64,000 nt of DNA from assembly GCA_016110215.1 (NCBI GenBank), contig JADWQD010000008.1, positions 992,001 through 1,056,000 on the forward strand, given 5' to 3'. This document shows positions 11,987 to 23,639 of the stretch, piece by piece. How positions within the stretch are numbered: the first letter of the stretch is position 1; each line of letters begins with the position of its first letter. The stretch is from Capronia americana (taxonomy: Eukaryota; Ascomycota; Eurotiomycetes; Chaetothyriales; Herpotrichiellaceae). Below the pieces are notes generated by a model. That model saw only the letters and a program-made list of their open reading frames with translations. It was not told where the DNA came from and ran no database searches. The position numbers and the translations under genes were made by a program.

Positions 11987-14026
11987 TCAGGACGTCGGGA
12001 TCGTCACTTGTGCAACGCCATCAACGACCTTCGCGACTGCCGCATCCTCCCCGACCTCAGGCACGCCATTAGCCAGCTCCTTCCCCTCCTTGCCACCTTT
12101 CGCACTCTGTTCAACTCCTGCACCTCCAGCTGCAGCGGCCGCTTTCTGAGCGGCCTTCTTTGCCTTGGTCTTCTCTTTCTGGGCAGCTTTCTTCGCGGCA
12201 ACGGCTTCTTCTTCCTTCCGCTTTTGCTCGCGCTCTGCCTGATTTCCACCAAAATGATCCCTCCATTCGTCAGCCTTCTTTTCGTCAATCTTCGAGAACA
12301 GATATTCCGCCTTGCCGATTTTGTGACCGGGCTTGATGTATTCGGGCAGCCAGCCACTGTCTATGTCTTCCTCAGACGGAATTTGCAAAAAGCCAACTTC
12401 GAGTTGTTTGCGTATCGAGGCGCTGGTTGCCGGAAGATAGGGCTCGAAGATGGCCGAGCAGAGGTAGATGAGGTTGATAACAGTCCCCACAACGGCGGCG
12501 GCGAGAGTAGGATCGCTGGCGATAAGTGCGTTGTCGAGTCGGTGAGCTTGAATCAAGCCATTCCCTGCTTCTGCGATCTTCATGGCGACAAGCAATCCGT
12601 TTCGAAGATGCACCGCCTCCATCTCTGCGAGGTATTGCTTCAAAAGATCCGTGACCTCGGTGAGATGTTCCTTGAACGATGCGGGGAGATTGTTGGGATC
12701 GAACTCTGGGATGACCCCGGAATAAGCTTTGGGTGAGTTGACGAGCTTGACGACTCTGTTGACAAAGTTCCCGAGCTTGGCCAGGAGCTCAGAGTTGTTC
12801 CCATCGATGAACGACCGCCACTCGAATTGAGTATCACCCGACTCTGGTCGGTTCTTGAGCAGATAATATCTCCAGACGTCTGGAGGAACACCTGTCTCCT
12901 TTGCGTTATTGCCAAACACGCCGACGCCGCGGCTCTTACTGAACTTGCCGTTTTCGTAATTGAGATACTCGGTTGACGACAGGTGATGCAATTTGGTCCA
13001 GTCTTCGTTTGTTCCCATCTGACAAGCCGGGAATACGACGGAATGGAAGGGGACATTGTCCTTGCCCATGAATTGATATAACTGGACATTCTCTGGATTC
13101 TTCCACCACTTCTGCCACTCTTCGGTGTAATTGGCAGTAATCGACGGGTATCCGATGCACGCCTCAAACCAGACATAGAAGACTTTGTGCTCGTAACCGG
13201 GAAGTGGCACTGGGACACCCCATGCCAAGTCTCGAGTGATACCTCGCTCTTTCAGACCTTGTTTCAGCCATGACTCGGTGATGACTTTGGCACTTCGAGA
13301 CCATTTGCCCGTTTCGATTGACTTTTTCGACCACTCTTCGACTCGCGGTTGTAACTCATCCAAGCGGATGTAGGTGTGTTTGGTCTCTTTCGTGACAGGG
13401 GTCGCGCCGTCAACTTTGCAGCGAGGATTGATCAAGTCCAAGGGATCTAGAAGGCTGCCACACTTGTCGCATTGGTCACCGCGCGCATCGTCGTAGCCGC
13501 ACTTGGGGCACGTGCCTTCGACAAAACGATCGGCTAAGAATTTCCCGTGCTTTTCGCAAAATGGCTGTCTGTTGGTGTGCTCTGTCAGATGACCATTCTT
13601 GTGGAGCTTCAAGAAGATATCTTGTGAGATTTCGGTGTGTTGCCTCGTGGGTGTCCGTCCGAAGATGTCGAAGCCCAGCTCAAACCACTCGTAAATCTCG
13701 GCGTGGATCTTGTTGTACTTTGCGCACAGCTCTTCGGGCGTAACCCCTTCTTCTAGGGCCTTTGTCTCGGTAGCCGTGCCGTACTCGTCGGTTCCGCAGA
13801 CGAAGAGTGTTGGCCGACCCCGGGCCTTGTTGTAGCGTGAGAAGACATCGGCACTGAGCACGCTCCCTACGATATTGCCCAAGTGAGGAACCTGTGAAGG
13901 AGCGCGAAGTCAGCCGCACGAACATGCATGGTATTCAGCGGAGCTTACATTGTTGACATATGGTAAAGCAGAAGTTATGAGGATGTTTCTCTTGCCTTCT
14001 TGCGGCAGGATTTTCTCAGAGTCCAT
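11987..14026 (-). CDS. MES1: Methionyl-tRNA synthetase, cytosolic
   Basis: It charges tRNA-Met with methionine for cytosolic translation. Two exons join in frame: 14026-13949 (26 codons ending LPYVNN) and 13891-11987 (beginning VPHLGN), giving 660 residues. The class I HIGH signature is HLGN at residues 29-32 and the KMSKS loop is KFSKS at about 342-346. A CxxC..CxxC zinc knuckle (Cys 154/157 and 167/170) marks the connective-peptide insertion. The C-terminus has a long Lys/Ala/Glu-rich coiled stretch (about 575-620) and an acidic-hydrophobic tail. The protein lacks the N-terminal GST-like extension by which the 751-residue yeast enzyme binds Arc1, and no mitochondrial presequence is seen. 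The gene is divergent from LTO1 with 385 bases between the start codons. Confidence 0.96.
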
Positions 14027-14411
14027 TGTGGGCGAGGTGGACGAGAGGGTTCAGAAGAGAGGGCCCAGACGGCGTGGGTGACGGCTTCGACAGAGGACGT
14101 GGCGACAGAGATATTTTCCTGTTGAATCAAATGTATTTATTGGCTGCAGGTCAGGATTGTGGCATATCGAGGCCGCCGGCGAAGGAGTCACAATCCTCCC
14201 CGCAGCCAGACGCCGAGACGCTAAATTGAAGCTTATTTTGAGCCTCTTTCCTGAGATTTTCCACCGGCTTCTCTGCCTTGCTTCACCAATCTTTTACCCT
14301 CTTCTGACGTGAAGCTTACTCGTACTGTGCGAGTCCTAGTCACGCTTCTCAGACGCCTTCCTCATCACTCGGCCAAGGCACCCTCTTGGAGGAAGCCATT
14401 GGCAATCAACC
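14027..14411. promoter_or_regulatory. Divergent promoter region of MES1 and LTO1
   Basis: These 385 bases separate two head-to-head start codons, so both promoters must lie here or overlap the genes. I see no clear TATA box. The ATG of LTO1 sits in a good context (CAACCATGG). Confidence 0.6.
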
Positions 14412-14933
14412 ATGGCAACGGATCCGTTTGACGAGCTTCTGGAACTGGAGAATGGCTACTATCAAGAAGGCTATGACGCTGGAGTATCCGATAGCACATA
14501 TGCTGGCATGATTGAAGGCAAAGTCTTCGGAATCGAAAAAGGTTATGAAAAAGCCTTGGACCTCGGCAAGCTCCATGGACGCGCTTTATTGTGGCAAGGG
14601 AGATTTCGATCTGACCACGCAGAAGAGCCTCTCCAATCTCTGAATCCAATCTCCTCGGAGGTGTCACGTCTTGGAGGCATCATTCGGGCCCTTCCCCAAC
14701 TGTCTGAGAGTAGCCGACTGCAGAGGCACATTGAAGGCTTGCACGCCGCTTCTCAGGGGTCCACTATTGCCAAAGACAATTCGGACGAAGCTGTGACGGA
14801 ATTTGATGATCGGATTGCAAGGGCGAAAGCTAAAGCCAAGATCGTTGCCAACATTGCGGGGGAGCCACTCAACCCAACTTCCACCTCAAATGCCGGCATT
14901 GAAGATGCTACAGGCCTGCAAGCACGACATTGA
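14412..14933 (+). CDS. LTO1: LTO1/ORAOV1-like protein (Yae1-N domain)
   Basis: LTO1 works with Yae1 as an adaptor that brings the cytosolic iron-sulfur assembly machinery to the ABC protein Rli1/ABCE1, which is needed for ribosome recycling and biogenesis; it acts in the cytosol. The frame is intron-free, 173 residues. The N-terminal start DPFDELLELENGYY is typical. The hallmark deca-GX3 pattern is clear: glycines at 20, 24, 32, 36, 40, 44, 52 and 56 fall every fourth residue or a multiple of it. The C-terminal two thirds are helical and not conserved in a way I can assess; the protein ends LQARH, whereas yeast Lto1 is known for a C-terminal Trp that contacts the CIA targeting complex, which is not seen here. 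Partner Yae1 is not in this window. Confidence 0.9.
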   Translation: MATDPFDELLELENGYYQEGYDAGVSDSTYAGMIEGKVFGIEKGYEKALDLGKLHGRALLWQGRFRSDHAEEPLQSLNPISSEVSRLGGIIRALPQLSESSRLQRHIEGLHAASQGSTIAKDNSDEAVTEFDDRIARAKAKAKIVANIAGEPLNPTSTSNAGIEDATGLQARH

Positions 14934-15396
14934 TTTGGGACCGGTCTCTTCCCTCTATACTCGTTCTCGCAAGGGAGAATCCTACCAGTCTCCAAATTCT
15001 ACCTTGTGATGTCGGCATTGCCCGGCATTGCACCGAGCGGCATTTCTGCGAGTATCCCGGTGGCTTTTTTTCAGGCTTCCCCGCAGATTTTCTGCGCCCG
15101 CTAGCCAATTGCCGTTTAGACTCCAGGCTACGGGGATGCATTGCAGATCCGCCACTCCCCTGGCCTCGCGTTTCCAGGAACACGAGTAGTGAACGACAGA
15201 TATCTACTGCATTTCGTGTCTCAAGCCGGCTATGACGCTTCACAAAATGTTTGTTCTCCGCACGTCCTGGAGAATGTCCGAGGGTCGAGAGCTGGTATAC
15301 CCCACAGAGAATACTATGAAAGGATGAGCGTGGCACTCCTGGGCCGCTTCAAACAGCGGCTCGAAGGCTGCTATCCTTACAGCATAAAGGTTCGTG
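14934..15396. other. Intergenic region, no gene seen
   Basis: These 463 bases between two plus-strand genes contain only short shadow frames. The promoter of the downstream secreted protein should lie here. Confidence 0.5.
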
Positions 15397-16696
15397 ATGA
15401 TCAAAGTCACTGCTCTTGTCTCGCTGTTCTCAGCGGCCACGGTGTTGGGTCAGGTCCAGCCTTCGGGTGTGACCAGACCGATCGTTGAGGACTGCGGCTT
15501 TAATGGAACGGTGGTTTGCGTGAACCGATATGTCAGCGGCCTTCAATCTCTCTCAGGGAACCCCGACTCACTATATGCAGGGCGCTGTGTTGCCATATCA
15601 CTTCAATCGATCCATCTCGAGCAATGCTGCCGACTTCGACTATCGAAATACAACAGTAGGAAATGCTTCGACATTCGACCTCCTCGACGCGGCAAATTTC
15701 GTCGTCTTTGATCAGCAACGTGGCCTGCAGTACCTTGGAAGCAACCCAAGCTATGAATTTGTCTTCTCAGTATCGGCGGCAGTGCATGAAGCTCCGGTCT
15801 ATGCCCCGGAACAGAACTTGCTCTTCATATCGCAGTTAGCCCCTCCTGCGGGCACTCTACCTCAGCTTGTGGTCAACCTAAACGAAAATCCACCGACGTT
15901 GAGCGAATATATCCCGGATCCTCCTGTCTATGCCCCCAACGGCGGCAGTTTTCGTAATGGCCTCATTGTCTTCGGTGCGAGCGGCGGCAATGATAGTATT
16001 GGAGGTGGAGAACAAAGGGTCTCTCTCCGAACGGTCGACCCTGCCACCAATCGCTCGACGGTGCTTCTGAACAACTATTTTGGCTACTACTTTAACACCA
16101 TTGATGACGTTGCTATCCATCCTGTCACCAAGGATATCTTCTTCACTGATCCTCAATACAGTTGGTTCAACGCATTGACAGATACCGCCCCGCAAATGGG
16201 CACCGCAAGCTATCGCTTTGATCCCGAGACTGGTGCCACCTTTCTTATCGACGATACCTTACAACAGCCGAACGGTATTGCCTTCACCCCGGATGGAAAT
16301 ACTCTCTACATTTCGGACACAGGTGCTGTAAGTGGGCCTATTGACCCTAGGCTTGGCAGTCAGGGCACTACTTTCAACACCACAGGAAAGCGAGCCGTCT
16401 ATGCATTCGATGTCACGAACAACGGCACCAGAGTCTCGAACAGGCGTAGCTTCTACCTTGCGCAAGACTGGATTCCAGATGGGTTGAAGGTGTCTCAGGA
16501 AGGTCTTGTGCTGACCGGCTCCGGAAAAGGAGTCGATGTCCTCGACGATGTGGGACAGCTTCTTATTCGCATCCAGACAAATTATACTGTGCAGAATTTT
16601 GCCTGGACTGGGGAGAATCTCACCACTTTATGGCTTATGGGGAACAATGGTATCAGCAAGGTGGAGTGGAATATAACGGGTCAGAGATTGACGTGA
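15397..16696 (+). CDS. Secreted SMP-30/gluconolactonase/LRE-like protein
   Basis: The family folds as a six-bladed beta-propeller, usually a Ca-dependent lactonase or esterase. Two exons join in frame: 15397-15531 and 15581-16696, giving 416 residues. The 49-base intron (GTCAGC..ATGCAG) restores the join CVNRY|GAVLPYHF, which is why two overlapping frames are seen. A signal peptide covers about residues 1-18 (MIKVTALVSLFSAATVLG). Propeller motifs include HEAPVY near the first blade, FFTDPQYSW, QQPNGIAFTPDGNTLYISD and DWIPDGL, all typical of the SMP-30/gluconolactonase/LRE-like region. Many N-glycosylation sequons (NRS, NTT, NAS, NGT, NLT) fit secretion. The substrate is unknown; fungal members have been linked to lactone hydrolysis. 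The start is the ATG at 15397; a GTG lies just upstream. Confidence 0.85.
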
Positions 16697-17172
16697 TGTG
16701 GACAGTGTGCTAGACATGTTGTTGTAGGCGGCCAGGCAATCCGAAGCCAGCTCCGGAACAAGCGGTGTTAGCTGCCGGGATATCGACCGCTGCTCGAATA
16801 CAAATGCCGCTGTACCTGTCGCAACGTGCACTCTGTTCAGAGGTCGGTGACATCGGCGGGCAAACTCGAGTCTCGACTGGTATGCTAGAGGGCTCATGAT
16901 GAAATACGACTCTCAAGCGACCTACGTATCCGATTGGCTCAACTCCCACCCAGGAAGTGGCTATGGAAGCGCCACGAGGCTTGGACTTTGCTCAGCCTCA
17001 AAAGTCGCTGCCTTTCTTCAACTTCACAGCTGGCTTTCTTTATTCCTCGGTCGCACTTTCTCATCCTTTACCTTCTCCTGGCGTGGACTAAAGCACGCCT
17101 TTCAAAGACCTTCTTGTCCTTCCTAGGCATCTCGAGTGCTTGAGTACCGCTCGAGCTTGTCTTCGAGTCAAG
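16697..17172. other. Intergenic region, no gene seen
   Basis: These 476 bases between two plus-strand genes show no coding signal; the part before 17173 is C/T-rich, as is usual for fungal leaders. Confidence 0.5.
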
Positions 17173-18900
17173 ATGTCGATCAGGCTGATTGACACCACCA
17201 CCTTTCAAATGAGGGTCTTTGTGGGAGAAAGCATTCCCAAGTATGCAATCTTGTCTCACACGTGGGCCGAAGACGAGGAAGTCAACTTTCAAGAGATGAC
17301 CGCCATAGCCTATGATCGCCGACACCCCGCTAGGCTGAAATCCGGCTACATGAAGATTCGTTCCACTTGTGAGAAGGCGCGGCGCCACAACATCAAATAC
17401 GTCTGGGTCGACACCTGCAGCATAGACAAATCCAGCAGCGCGGAGCTAAGCGAGTCCATCAACTCAATGTTCAAGTGGTATCGCAACGCGGAAGTCTGCT
17501 ATGTCTTTCTATCAGACCTTGAGCCAGGAGTTGATGTTGAGGATGCGATGAAGTCTTGCAGATGGTATAAACGCGGGTGGACCTTACAGGAGCTCATTGC
17601 ACCTAAGAACTTGCGCTTTTACAATCGAATCTGGGAGTTCGTTGGCACCAAAAGTGACTTGAAGTCGATAGTGCGTGCAATCACCGGTATCGATCAACTA
17701 GTCCTCAAGGACTGTGCCGTCCTACAAGATATTCCAGTAGCTCGCAGAATGTCCTGGGCGTCTCAGCGTACGACAACGAGGACTGAAGACATTGCTTACT
17801 GCTTGCTTGGCATGTTCGACGTCAACATGCCTTTGTTATACGGCGAGGGGGACAAAGCTTTCATCCGTCTACAGGAGGAGATTATCAAACGCTCGAATGA
17901 TCTCTCGATCTTTTGGAACTTTCCAAGCACATCACCTGGATTCATCGAGGGTCTGGCGCCCACAGGATTGCGCGTCGGGGCCCTCCAACAGTTTTACCCT
18001 GGCCGAGACCTTTTTGCCACAGCACCAAAGGATTTCTCTGAGTCTGGTGACATTATTCCCAGATCCTTAGCTGCCGGGTTCAAACGGGACTTTGCTCTGA
18101 CTAATAACGGCGTACGCTTTGCGACCGCTAAATTCAATATCGTGACGAAACGGGGGGATCACCCATCTTGCTATTATCTTATGGACCTGCAGAATATATA
18201 TGGTACGTGGGATTATAATTGCCTAATGGTCCTCCAGAAGATTGGGCCCAGTGTCTTCGTGAGACTTGCACTATCCCTGGAAGAATGCAGGGCCATACCT
18301 CTGAGTTTCCCGGATGTTTTTATCTCCTTCGGGAGCGAAGACGCTTACATAGTGTCCAAAATTTCAGCCTCCATCGAGAAGCAAATGCATACCTGTCGCC
18401 ATCATGCCATCCGGTTTGAAATAAACGGCTATGAGGAGGGCAGAAGAGACTACTCCCGGTATGCCATCGAAGCACCAACTCCACACGAGAACTGGAATTC
18501 AGCGCACCAAGAGTTTATAACTATGGGGGAGCCCTTCGTAGGTTACGTGTCACTACGCGATCTGAGTGGATCCTCTCGGCAAAATGAAAGATATTGTTAT
18601 CTTGCCTGTTCCTTCCAACCTTCCAGACCCTTCCTATTGAATTTGGGACGTGAATCAGTGCTACGGATGAAGCTTCTAGCTCCTCACGACTTAGAGAAAC
18701 ATCATGCCAGATTGGCTAGAGGGGTGGAAATGGAAAGACTTCTCATAAACCATTCTGGTCATTATGGGAGCAGAGAAGACCGGCTAGTCTTGGACGGTAT
18801 GACGGTTTTGGCCAAGTTTGAAGTCGCAATCGACCGCCAATATCCCTCTTTTCGAATATCCATCACATTCAGATTCCATGATGACCTTGGACGTCAATAA
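17173..18900 (+). CDS. HET-domain protein (HET-E type heterokaryon incompatibility)
   Basis: HET domains trigger programmed cell death when unlike fungal strains fuse. The frame is intron-free, 575 residues from the ATG at 17173 (MSIRLIDTTT). The domain is complete: YAILSHTWAEDEEVNFQEM, then YVWVDTCSID, then a MFKWYRNAEVCYVFLSD segment and RWYKRGWTLQELIAP, followed by the EDIAYCLLGMFDVNMPLLYGE signature that marks the HET-E/DEAD-type subgroup. There is no NACHT or WD40 repeat after the HET domain; the C-terminal ~330 residues are an uncharacterised mixed alpha/beta region seen in many short HET proteins. A second HET gene of a different subtype lies at 49840-52194. The partner allele or sensor is unknown. 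Confidence 0.92.
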   Translation: MSIRLIDTTTFQMRVFVGESIPKYAILSHTWAEDEEVNFQEMTAIAYDRRHPARLKSGYMKIRSTCEKARRHNIKYVWVDTCSIDKSSSAELSESINSMFKWYRNAEVCYVFLSDLEPGVDVEDAMKSCRWYKRGWTLQELIAPKNLRFYNRIWEFVGTKSDLKSIVRAITGIDQLVLKDCAVLQDIPVARRMSWASQRTTTRTEDIAYCLLGMFDVNMPLLYGEGDKAFIRLQEEIIKRSNDLSIFWNFPSTSPGFIEGLAPTGLRVGALQQFYPGRDLFATAPKDFSESGDIIPRSLAAGFKRDFALTNNGVRFATAKFNIVTKRGDHPSCYYLMDLQNIYGTWDYNCLMVLQKIGPSVFVRLALSLEECRAIPLSFPDVFISFGSEDAYIVSKISASIEKQMHTCRHHAIRFEINGYEEGRRDYSRYAIEAPTPHENWNSAHQEFITMGEPFVGYVSLRDLSGSSRQNERYCYLACSFQPSRPFLLNLGRESVLRMKLLAPHDLEKHHARLARGVEMERLLINHSGHYGSREDRLVLDGMTVLAKFEVAIDRQYPSFRISITFRFHDDLGRQ

Positions 18901-20114
18901 TGGTTCGCGAAGAGACCGCCACATTGGTCATCTGCTCACGGACACCAAACTCCCCTCCAAATGAGGCAGTTTTTGAGGCCTTACTGCCATTCAGGCCATC
19001 GTCGCTCGCCATACCCTCCTTGACAGACGGTTCCTCACTAGCAGTGGCATCACCAACCTGCCGCGAGGACGATGGACATACAAGCATCTGGCTCGTCTTT
19101 AGCATCCTGATCAAGAAGATAGCGACTGATTGAAACACACTATGATTGCGGAACATGATGCTACGACGCACGTCTCACGACTCCGGCTGCGACGCTATGG
19201 CTGGCTCGACCGAGAGAACGCCTGGGAGACTCCAAAGAAATGCAAAGAAATGCACCTCAACTGGGAAGAGTGAGCGTATATACATTTCACAGCAGGATGC
19301 CTCATTTGCGCCGGCGACGATTGATGCTGGACGAACATCGCTCCCAAGAAGGTTTTAACCAGAGTTTATTGGCCTGTTGAATCAGATTTGGGCACGCTGA
19401 CAGTCGGACGACTAACCAGATTGCATGGTCGGATTGTTGTGTATCGCTGCGAACATTTGGATCTCGCGTTTTGCCTCCGTGGCTGGACCAAGCGCGCGAG
19501 ACCATGTGTTGCTGCCTGCAGCTGCTGAGAACTCATCTGTTGGATGGAAATGGACACACATTGGCGGATTCAGAGGCACAAAGAAAGAACACGTTCCATA
19601 CAGACTTTTATGCTTCTTGACGTTTACACTGCCGTTATGGTCGAAATCTATATACATTCACACGTCCACACAACTGCAACAATCAGGCGCTCAAAGATAT
19701 CTTACTTGGAGATGTCTTGTATGCTTCTGGAAAACCTGGCTCTTCTTTTCAATCATACATTAGGTGTAAGCAACAATGTCGTGCTGAGTCTGTCTCGGCG
19801 ATCTCAAGTGAAGCATTGTCAGATATGTTTGTTCCAGGTCTCTGCATTGCTGTGGCTTTAATGGTATTTCCATGTTGTCACTCCTCGTGAATACCAGTGT
19901 GTGACACAAAAAGGAGGAAATATCGTTGGAATGTTGGATGGATGAACTCGGCGGTCTTCAAACCGACTGGCCTGAGCGGGGGGTGCAGGAATGCTTGGGT
20001 CTCAATGGCCTTCCCGCTGGCAAGTAAGTGGCTTGATCTCATGCATACGTGCTTGTCTTTGGTCCGAAGCTATTTTGAAGTAGCAATACTAGTAGTCCTC
20101 CAACTCGCTCTCAT
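18901..20114. other. Intergenic region, no supported gene
   Basis: About 1.2 kb without a convincing frame. Open frames of 60-112 codons overlap on both strands and have no family motif. Confidence 0.45.
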
Positions 20115-21794
20115 ATGACGGCAATCCATGACTTGCTCGTATTTATCGGGCGCATCAGCCTTGCTCACGGGCTTTTATTCTTTTCATGCCTACTCTTGGT
20201 GCTCGAGCGCCTACGGGCTGTATTACGATATAGGGTCAGTATTTGCAACACCGTAGTACAAGACACGACAGGACTGCAAGCTTACGATCACCAACTAGAA
20301 AGAGACCAAATTCGGCATCGACAATGGTTGCCTTCCCGTCGAGGCCAAGGCGCCATACTACTTGCCTTTATCCCTTGACTTGGTGTATCACGGCTTCAAA
20401 GCCAACTCGGAACAGCGGTTGCTGTCCCTGTTCTCCGAATTCTACGACACGCTCGGACCGAATATTGAGCAGTCCCTGCTTGGAACAACGGGGTTCGTTA
20501 CCATGGATCCTGTCAACGTAGAAGCGATATTATCTTCGCGGTTTGACGGTAGGGCCCTGGCTCTTGATATTGATAAGGATACTTACACGACGGCGAAGAT
20601 ATTGGGTTAGGGCCCCGACGTAACTCCTTTTGGGCTCTCTTGGGTGACGGGATATTTACGCAAGATGGCAATTCCTGGAAACATTCCCGTGAGATTCTAC
20701 GACGGCAGTTCGTCCGCATGCAGTACCAGAGCCTCGAGGTGTTCAATGAGCACGTTGATAATCTCGTCGACGTCATAAAGCGAGCACCGGACATCGTCGA
20801 CCTGCAGCCGATATTCTTCAGGTATACCCTCGACATTACGACTGCTTTGATCTTCAACCAGTCGGTCTCTGCTCTTCGAAACGAGGGACGTGACTTGTTC
20901 TCTGAGGGTTTCGGTTATGCCGCGAATGTAACGGCCATGCGCGCTCGCCTGGGCGACTTCTACTGGATTCACACGCCGAGGCGATTTGTCAAGGCTTGCA
21001 AAGACGTCAAGATGTACGCTGGCGCCTTCATTGCTCAAGCGTTGTCCGATGTTAGAGCAGGCCCGGGGAAAGCCACGTCCAATAAGCAGCAGAACTTGGC
21101 TTTCATCACAGACCTGTTCGATGAACTGAAAGACCCCGAGAAGGTTCGCGACCAGTTGATCAACGTGCTTCTAGCAGGTCGCGATACTACCGCGTGCCTG
21201 ATGACGTGGGCCGTCCGGCTGCTGGTCCGTCACCCACACACTCTGAAGCGACTACAAGCAGAGATTTTCGACGTCGCTGGGAACCAAGTCTACATGAGCC
21301 GTGCACAGATAAAAAAGATGACATTTCTGCAACACGTCTTGAACGAGACGCTCAGGTTATATCCCCCAGTCCCAATCAACCTCCGTTTCGCGAATAAGGC
21401 GACCATTATGCCCCGGGGCGGAGGTCCCGATGGCAACGCACCCGTCCTCATCAGGAAGGGAATGCCCATGACATACTCGCCCTACCACATGCATCGTCGT
21501 CGCGATCTCTGGGGCGACGACGCACTTGAGTTCAACCCCGAGCGCTGGGCAGATCGTGCGCTGACGGAGTCCAAGTGGATAAAATGGGCTTACCTGCCTT
21601 TCAACGGCGGGCCGAGGGTGTGTTTGGGCATGGACATGGCGCTGATGGAGGCCTCATACGGACTCGCGCGGATCGTTCAAGCATTTCCGAACCTAGCATT
21701 GCCGCCGGATACCACAATAGAGCCACCGGGGACTGAGAGGCAAGCTCTGACGCTGGTGCTTGCTAGCGGGGATGGGTGCAAGGTTATCAAATAG
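20115..21794 (+). CDS. Cytochrome P450, CYP52-like (alkane/fatty-acid omega-hydroxylase type)
   Basis: Three exons join in frame: 20115-20234, 20299-20548 and 20599-21794, giving 521 residues. The second intron (50 bases) restores the diagnostic RFDDIGLGPRRN join, and LLGDGIFTQDG follows. An N-terminal hydrophobic segment (about residues 8-32) anchors the enzyme in the ER membrane. P450 landmarks are present: the I-helix AGRDTT (about 316-321), ETLR of the K-helix (about 373-376), the PERW region (FNPERW), and the haem loop FNGGPRVCLG (about 458-467) with Cys465 as thiolate ligand. The layout matches the CYP52/CYP539 group, whose members hydroxylate n-alkanes and fatty acids at the terminal carbon with electrons from NADPH-P450 reductase. 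The actual substrate is inferred. Naive frames are misleading because the gene is split. Confidence 0.93.
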
Positions 21795-22229
21795 ACTTCC
21801 AAGGCCGTCCGATAGGAAGGAATGTCCGCTGGAAGTTGTGCCACTAGCTGAACATATCTGCTAAGTCGGGCTCGGGAGTGCTTAGCTACGGCTCAAGATG
21901 CTTCACCAGAGTGCGGGATAACTTTGTGAGCTTGCATGCCAGCGCCACATCGCTTTTTTCGTACCATGATTGACCTCTGGTCCGGAGAAGAGGACGAATG
22001 GTCCTTATTCGCGCCCTGCGGTCGCCTTCTCAGCTTTATTCGCTGTATCTATGAGGGACAGTCCCCTGGTAAAAGTTCTCACGCCCCACACCTATTCTAC
22101 CCTATGCACAATTCTGTTGTGTTTTTGGTAACCATTATTGCAGCGCCACCACCGCATTAGAATAACCCTTATTTAGATCTTCTTGAAGCCCTCAAAATGC
22201 TATTTATTTCGGTACTTTTGATAATAACC

Positions 22230-22520
22230 GCGGTGCCTGTCACAAGCCGGGGTGTGTACCAGCCTTCCGCCGCAAACACCGAACCCTGGTTGTCAATCGA
22301 CCTTATTATCTCGTTGATCATATCTTGATCCAGTGCCTCCCATTCCATCACCATTACTCTGGCAAACTCGTCATTGTCCTCTTGCGACAGCCCCGGCATG
22401 GAGATGGCGAGGGTGGTAGTGGTTCTCCAGAAGGCGCCTTTTAGTAACGCCAGATGTGTTCAATCGAGTTCAGATCTGGCGAGTATGGTGGCCATTCAAC
22501 ACGTTGAACTTCATTACCTG
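22230..22520 (-). mobile_element. Tc1/mariner-type transposase remnant (C-terminal part)
   Basis: The minus strand encodes WPPYSPDLNSIEHIW at about 22450-22505, the signature around the last acidic residue of the DDE/D transposase active site in Tc1/mariner elements. A stop follows directly, and the expected continuation reappears in another frame (LSQEDNDEFARV ... GWYTPRL at 22230-22400), as expected after a frameshift. The N-terminal DNA-binding part and terminal inverted repeats are not seen, so this is an inactive fragment. Confidence 0.75.
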
Positions 22521-23530
22521 GCGTTCTACCAGATATGTCGCCCGCGTTACTTGTTCTGGAGACCAACCTAAGTGGAATTCTTCGAAGTTGATCAGCTCAC
22601 CGAAGTCCCGGAAAAGTTGCTGTGCGACAGGGGAGAGATTTTCGGCTGACGCCGCCAGCTTCATGCGACTTGCAACACTCGACCGATATCCAGCATGACG
22701 GCACCAAAAATGGTACAGTCCACCGCGCATGAGTTGGCGGAGCAAGAAGGCCCGAATTGATACCGCAGGCGTGTGTCGACGTCTTGTTGTGGCAACGTGC
22801 CAGCGATGGCGTCCGTTTAAGTTCGATCGCTGCAGCGAGGGCGTCAACGGCTTTGGTCGCCTTCTGCTCCGACACGCCGAGACAAACGGGCGCGACTTAC
22901 CTCTATTAGACGGTTGAATTCGTTGAGTTCCTCCGCACTCCCGAACTTCCAATAGCCCGTCGACTCCTGCAAGGTCCAACCACGGTCGGTAGTAGCAACA
23001 TCCAGCTTTTGAAAGCACTCAAGCACGATATCTTCGTTCGCGGCGGTACGGGTTTGTATATCTGCTAACATCTGCCTGGCGATCGGCACCTGGGCATTCC
23101 GTGAGCCACATCATCCTACCTGTCATTAGCGACTCCGTGAGTGTGAGGTAAGAGTGGACACGGCCCATCGGCAGGATGAGCGTGTCACCCTCCTCTAGGG
23201 CTACAGCCAATGGCGGCTACTTGGGTGACCAAGTGTGTGCCATTGATCGCCCACTCCCGTGTCTCCTCCTCGGTTATACCAGGCCGCATCAACCATGGTC
23301 ACCGAAGCTTACGCAATGTCTCAGCAAACAAGAATCGGATTTTGAAGGCTCTTCAACTGCCGCTGACAGGTTCCTCTCCGTGGGAACGAGTTGGAGTGCC
23401 TGGCGATATGATCCGATAGTTCATAAAGTAGATGTGGGCCTTTTGGTGGCCGTGGTGGACGTCGACGACCGACCCTTCTAAATGCGCTGGCATCTGCACA
23501 ACCCGATCGTGGTGGAAGTGATCCCATTCC
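22520..23530 (-). pseudogene. JmjC-domain-like protein, broken
   Basis: The minus strand encodes ALEEGDTLILPMGRVHS at about 23155-23210, which matches the second half of a JmjC fold, where the last metal-binding His sits in a (P)xGxxH loop. Upstream pieces in other frames include an HHDR motif (about 23500-23520) that could be the first metal-binding His-x-Asp region. Pieces read in at least three frames, so the gene is broken. Downstream it runs into the Tc1 fragment near 22530 without a clear boundary. JmjC proteins are 2-oxoglutarate oxygenases that often demethylate histones; no activity is expected here. Confidence 0.45.
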
Positions 23531-23639
23531 AGAATCTAGGATTCCCCGTTGACATTGCGACGCAGCTTAGGGAGTAAAGTGTAACCTGGGCGGCGTTGGT
23601 GAAGTCACGTAGCGAGAAGAGACCGGCTCTCAACTCTCA

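Noticed and set aside
11957..12736. 259-codon plus-strand frame
   Set aside because: Antisense to the well-supported methionyl-tRNA synthetase; composition is that of a shadow frame.
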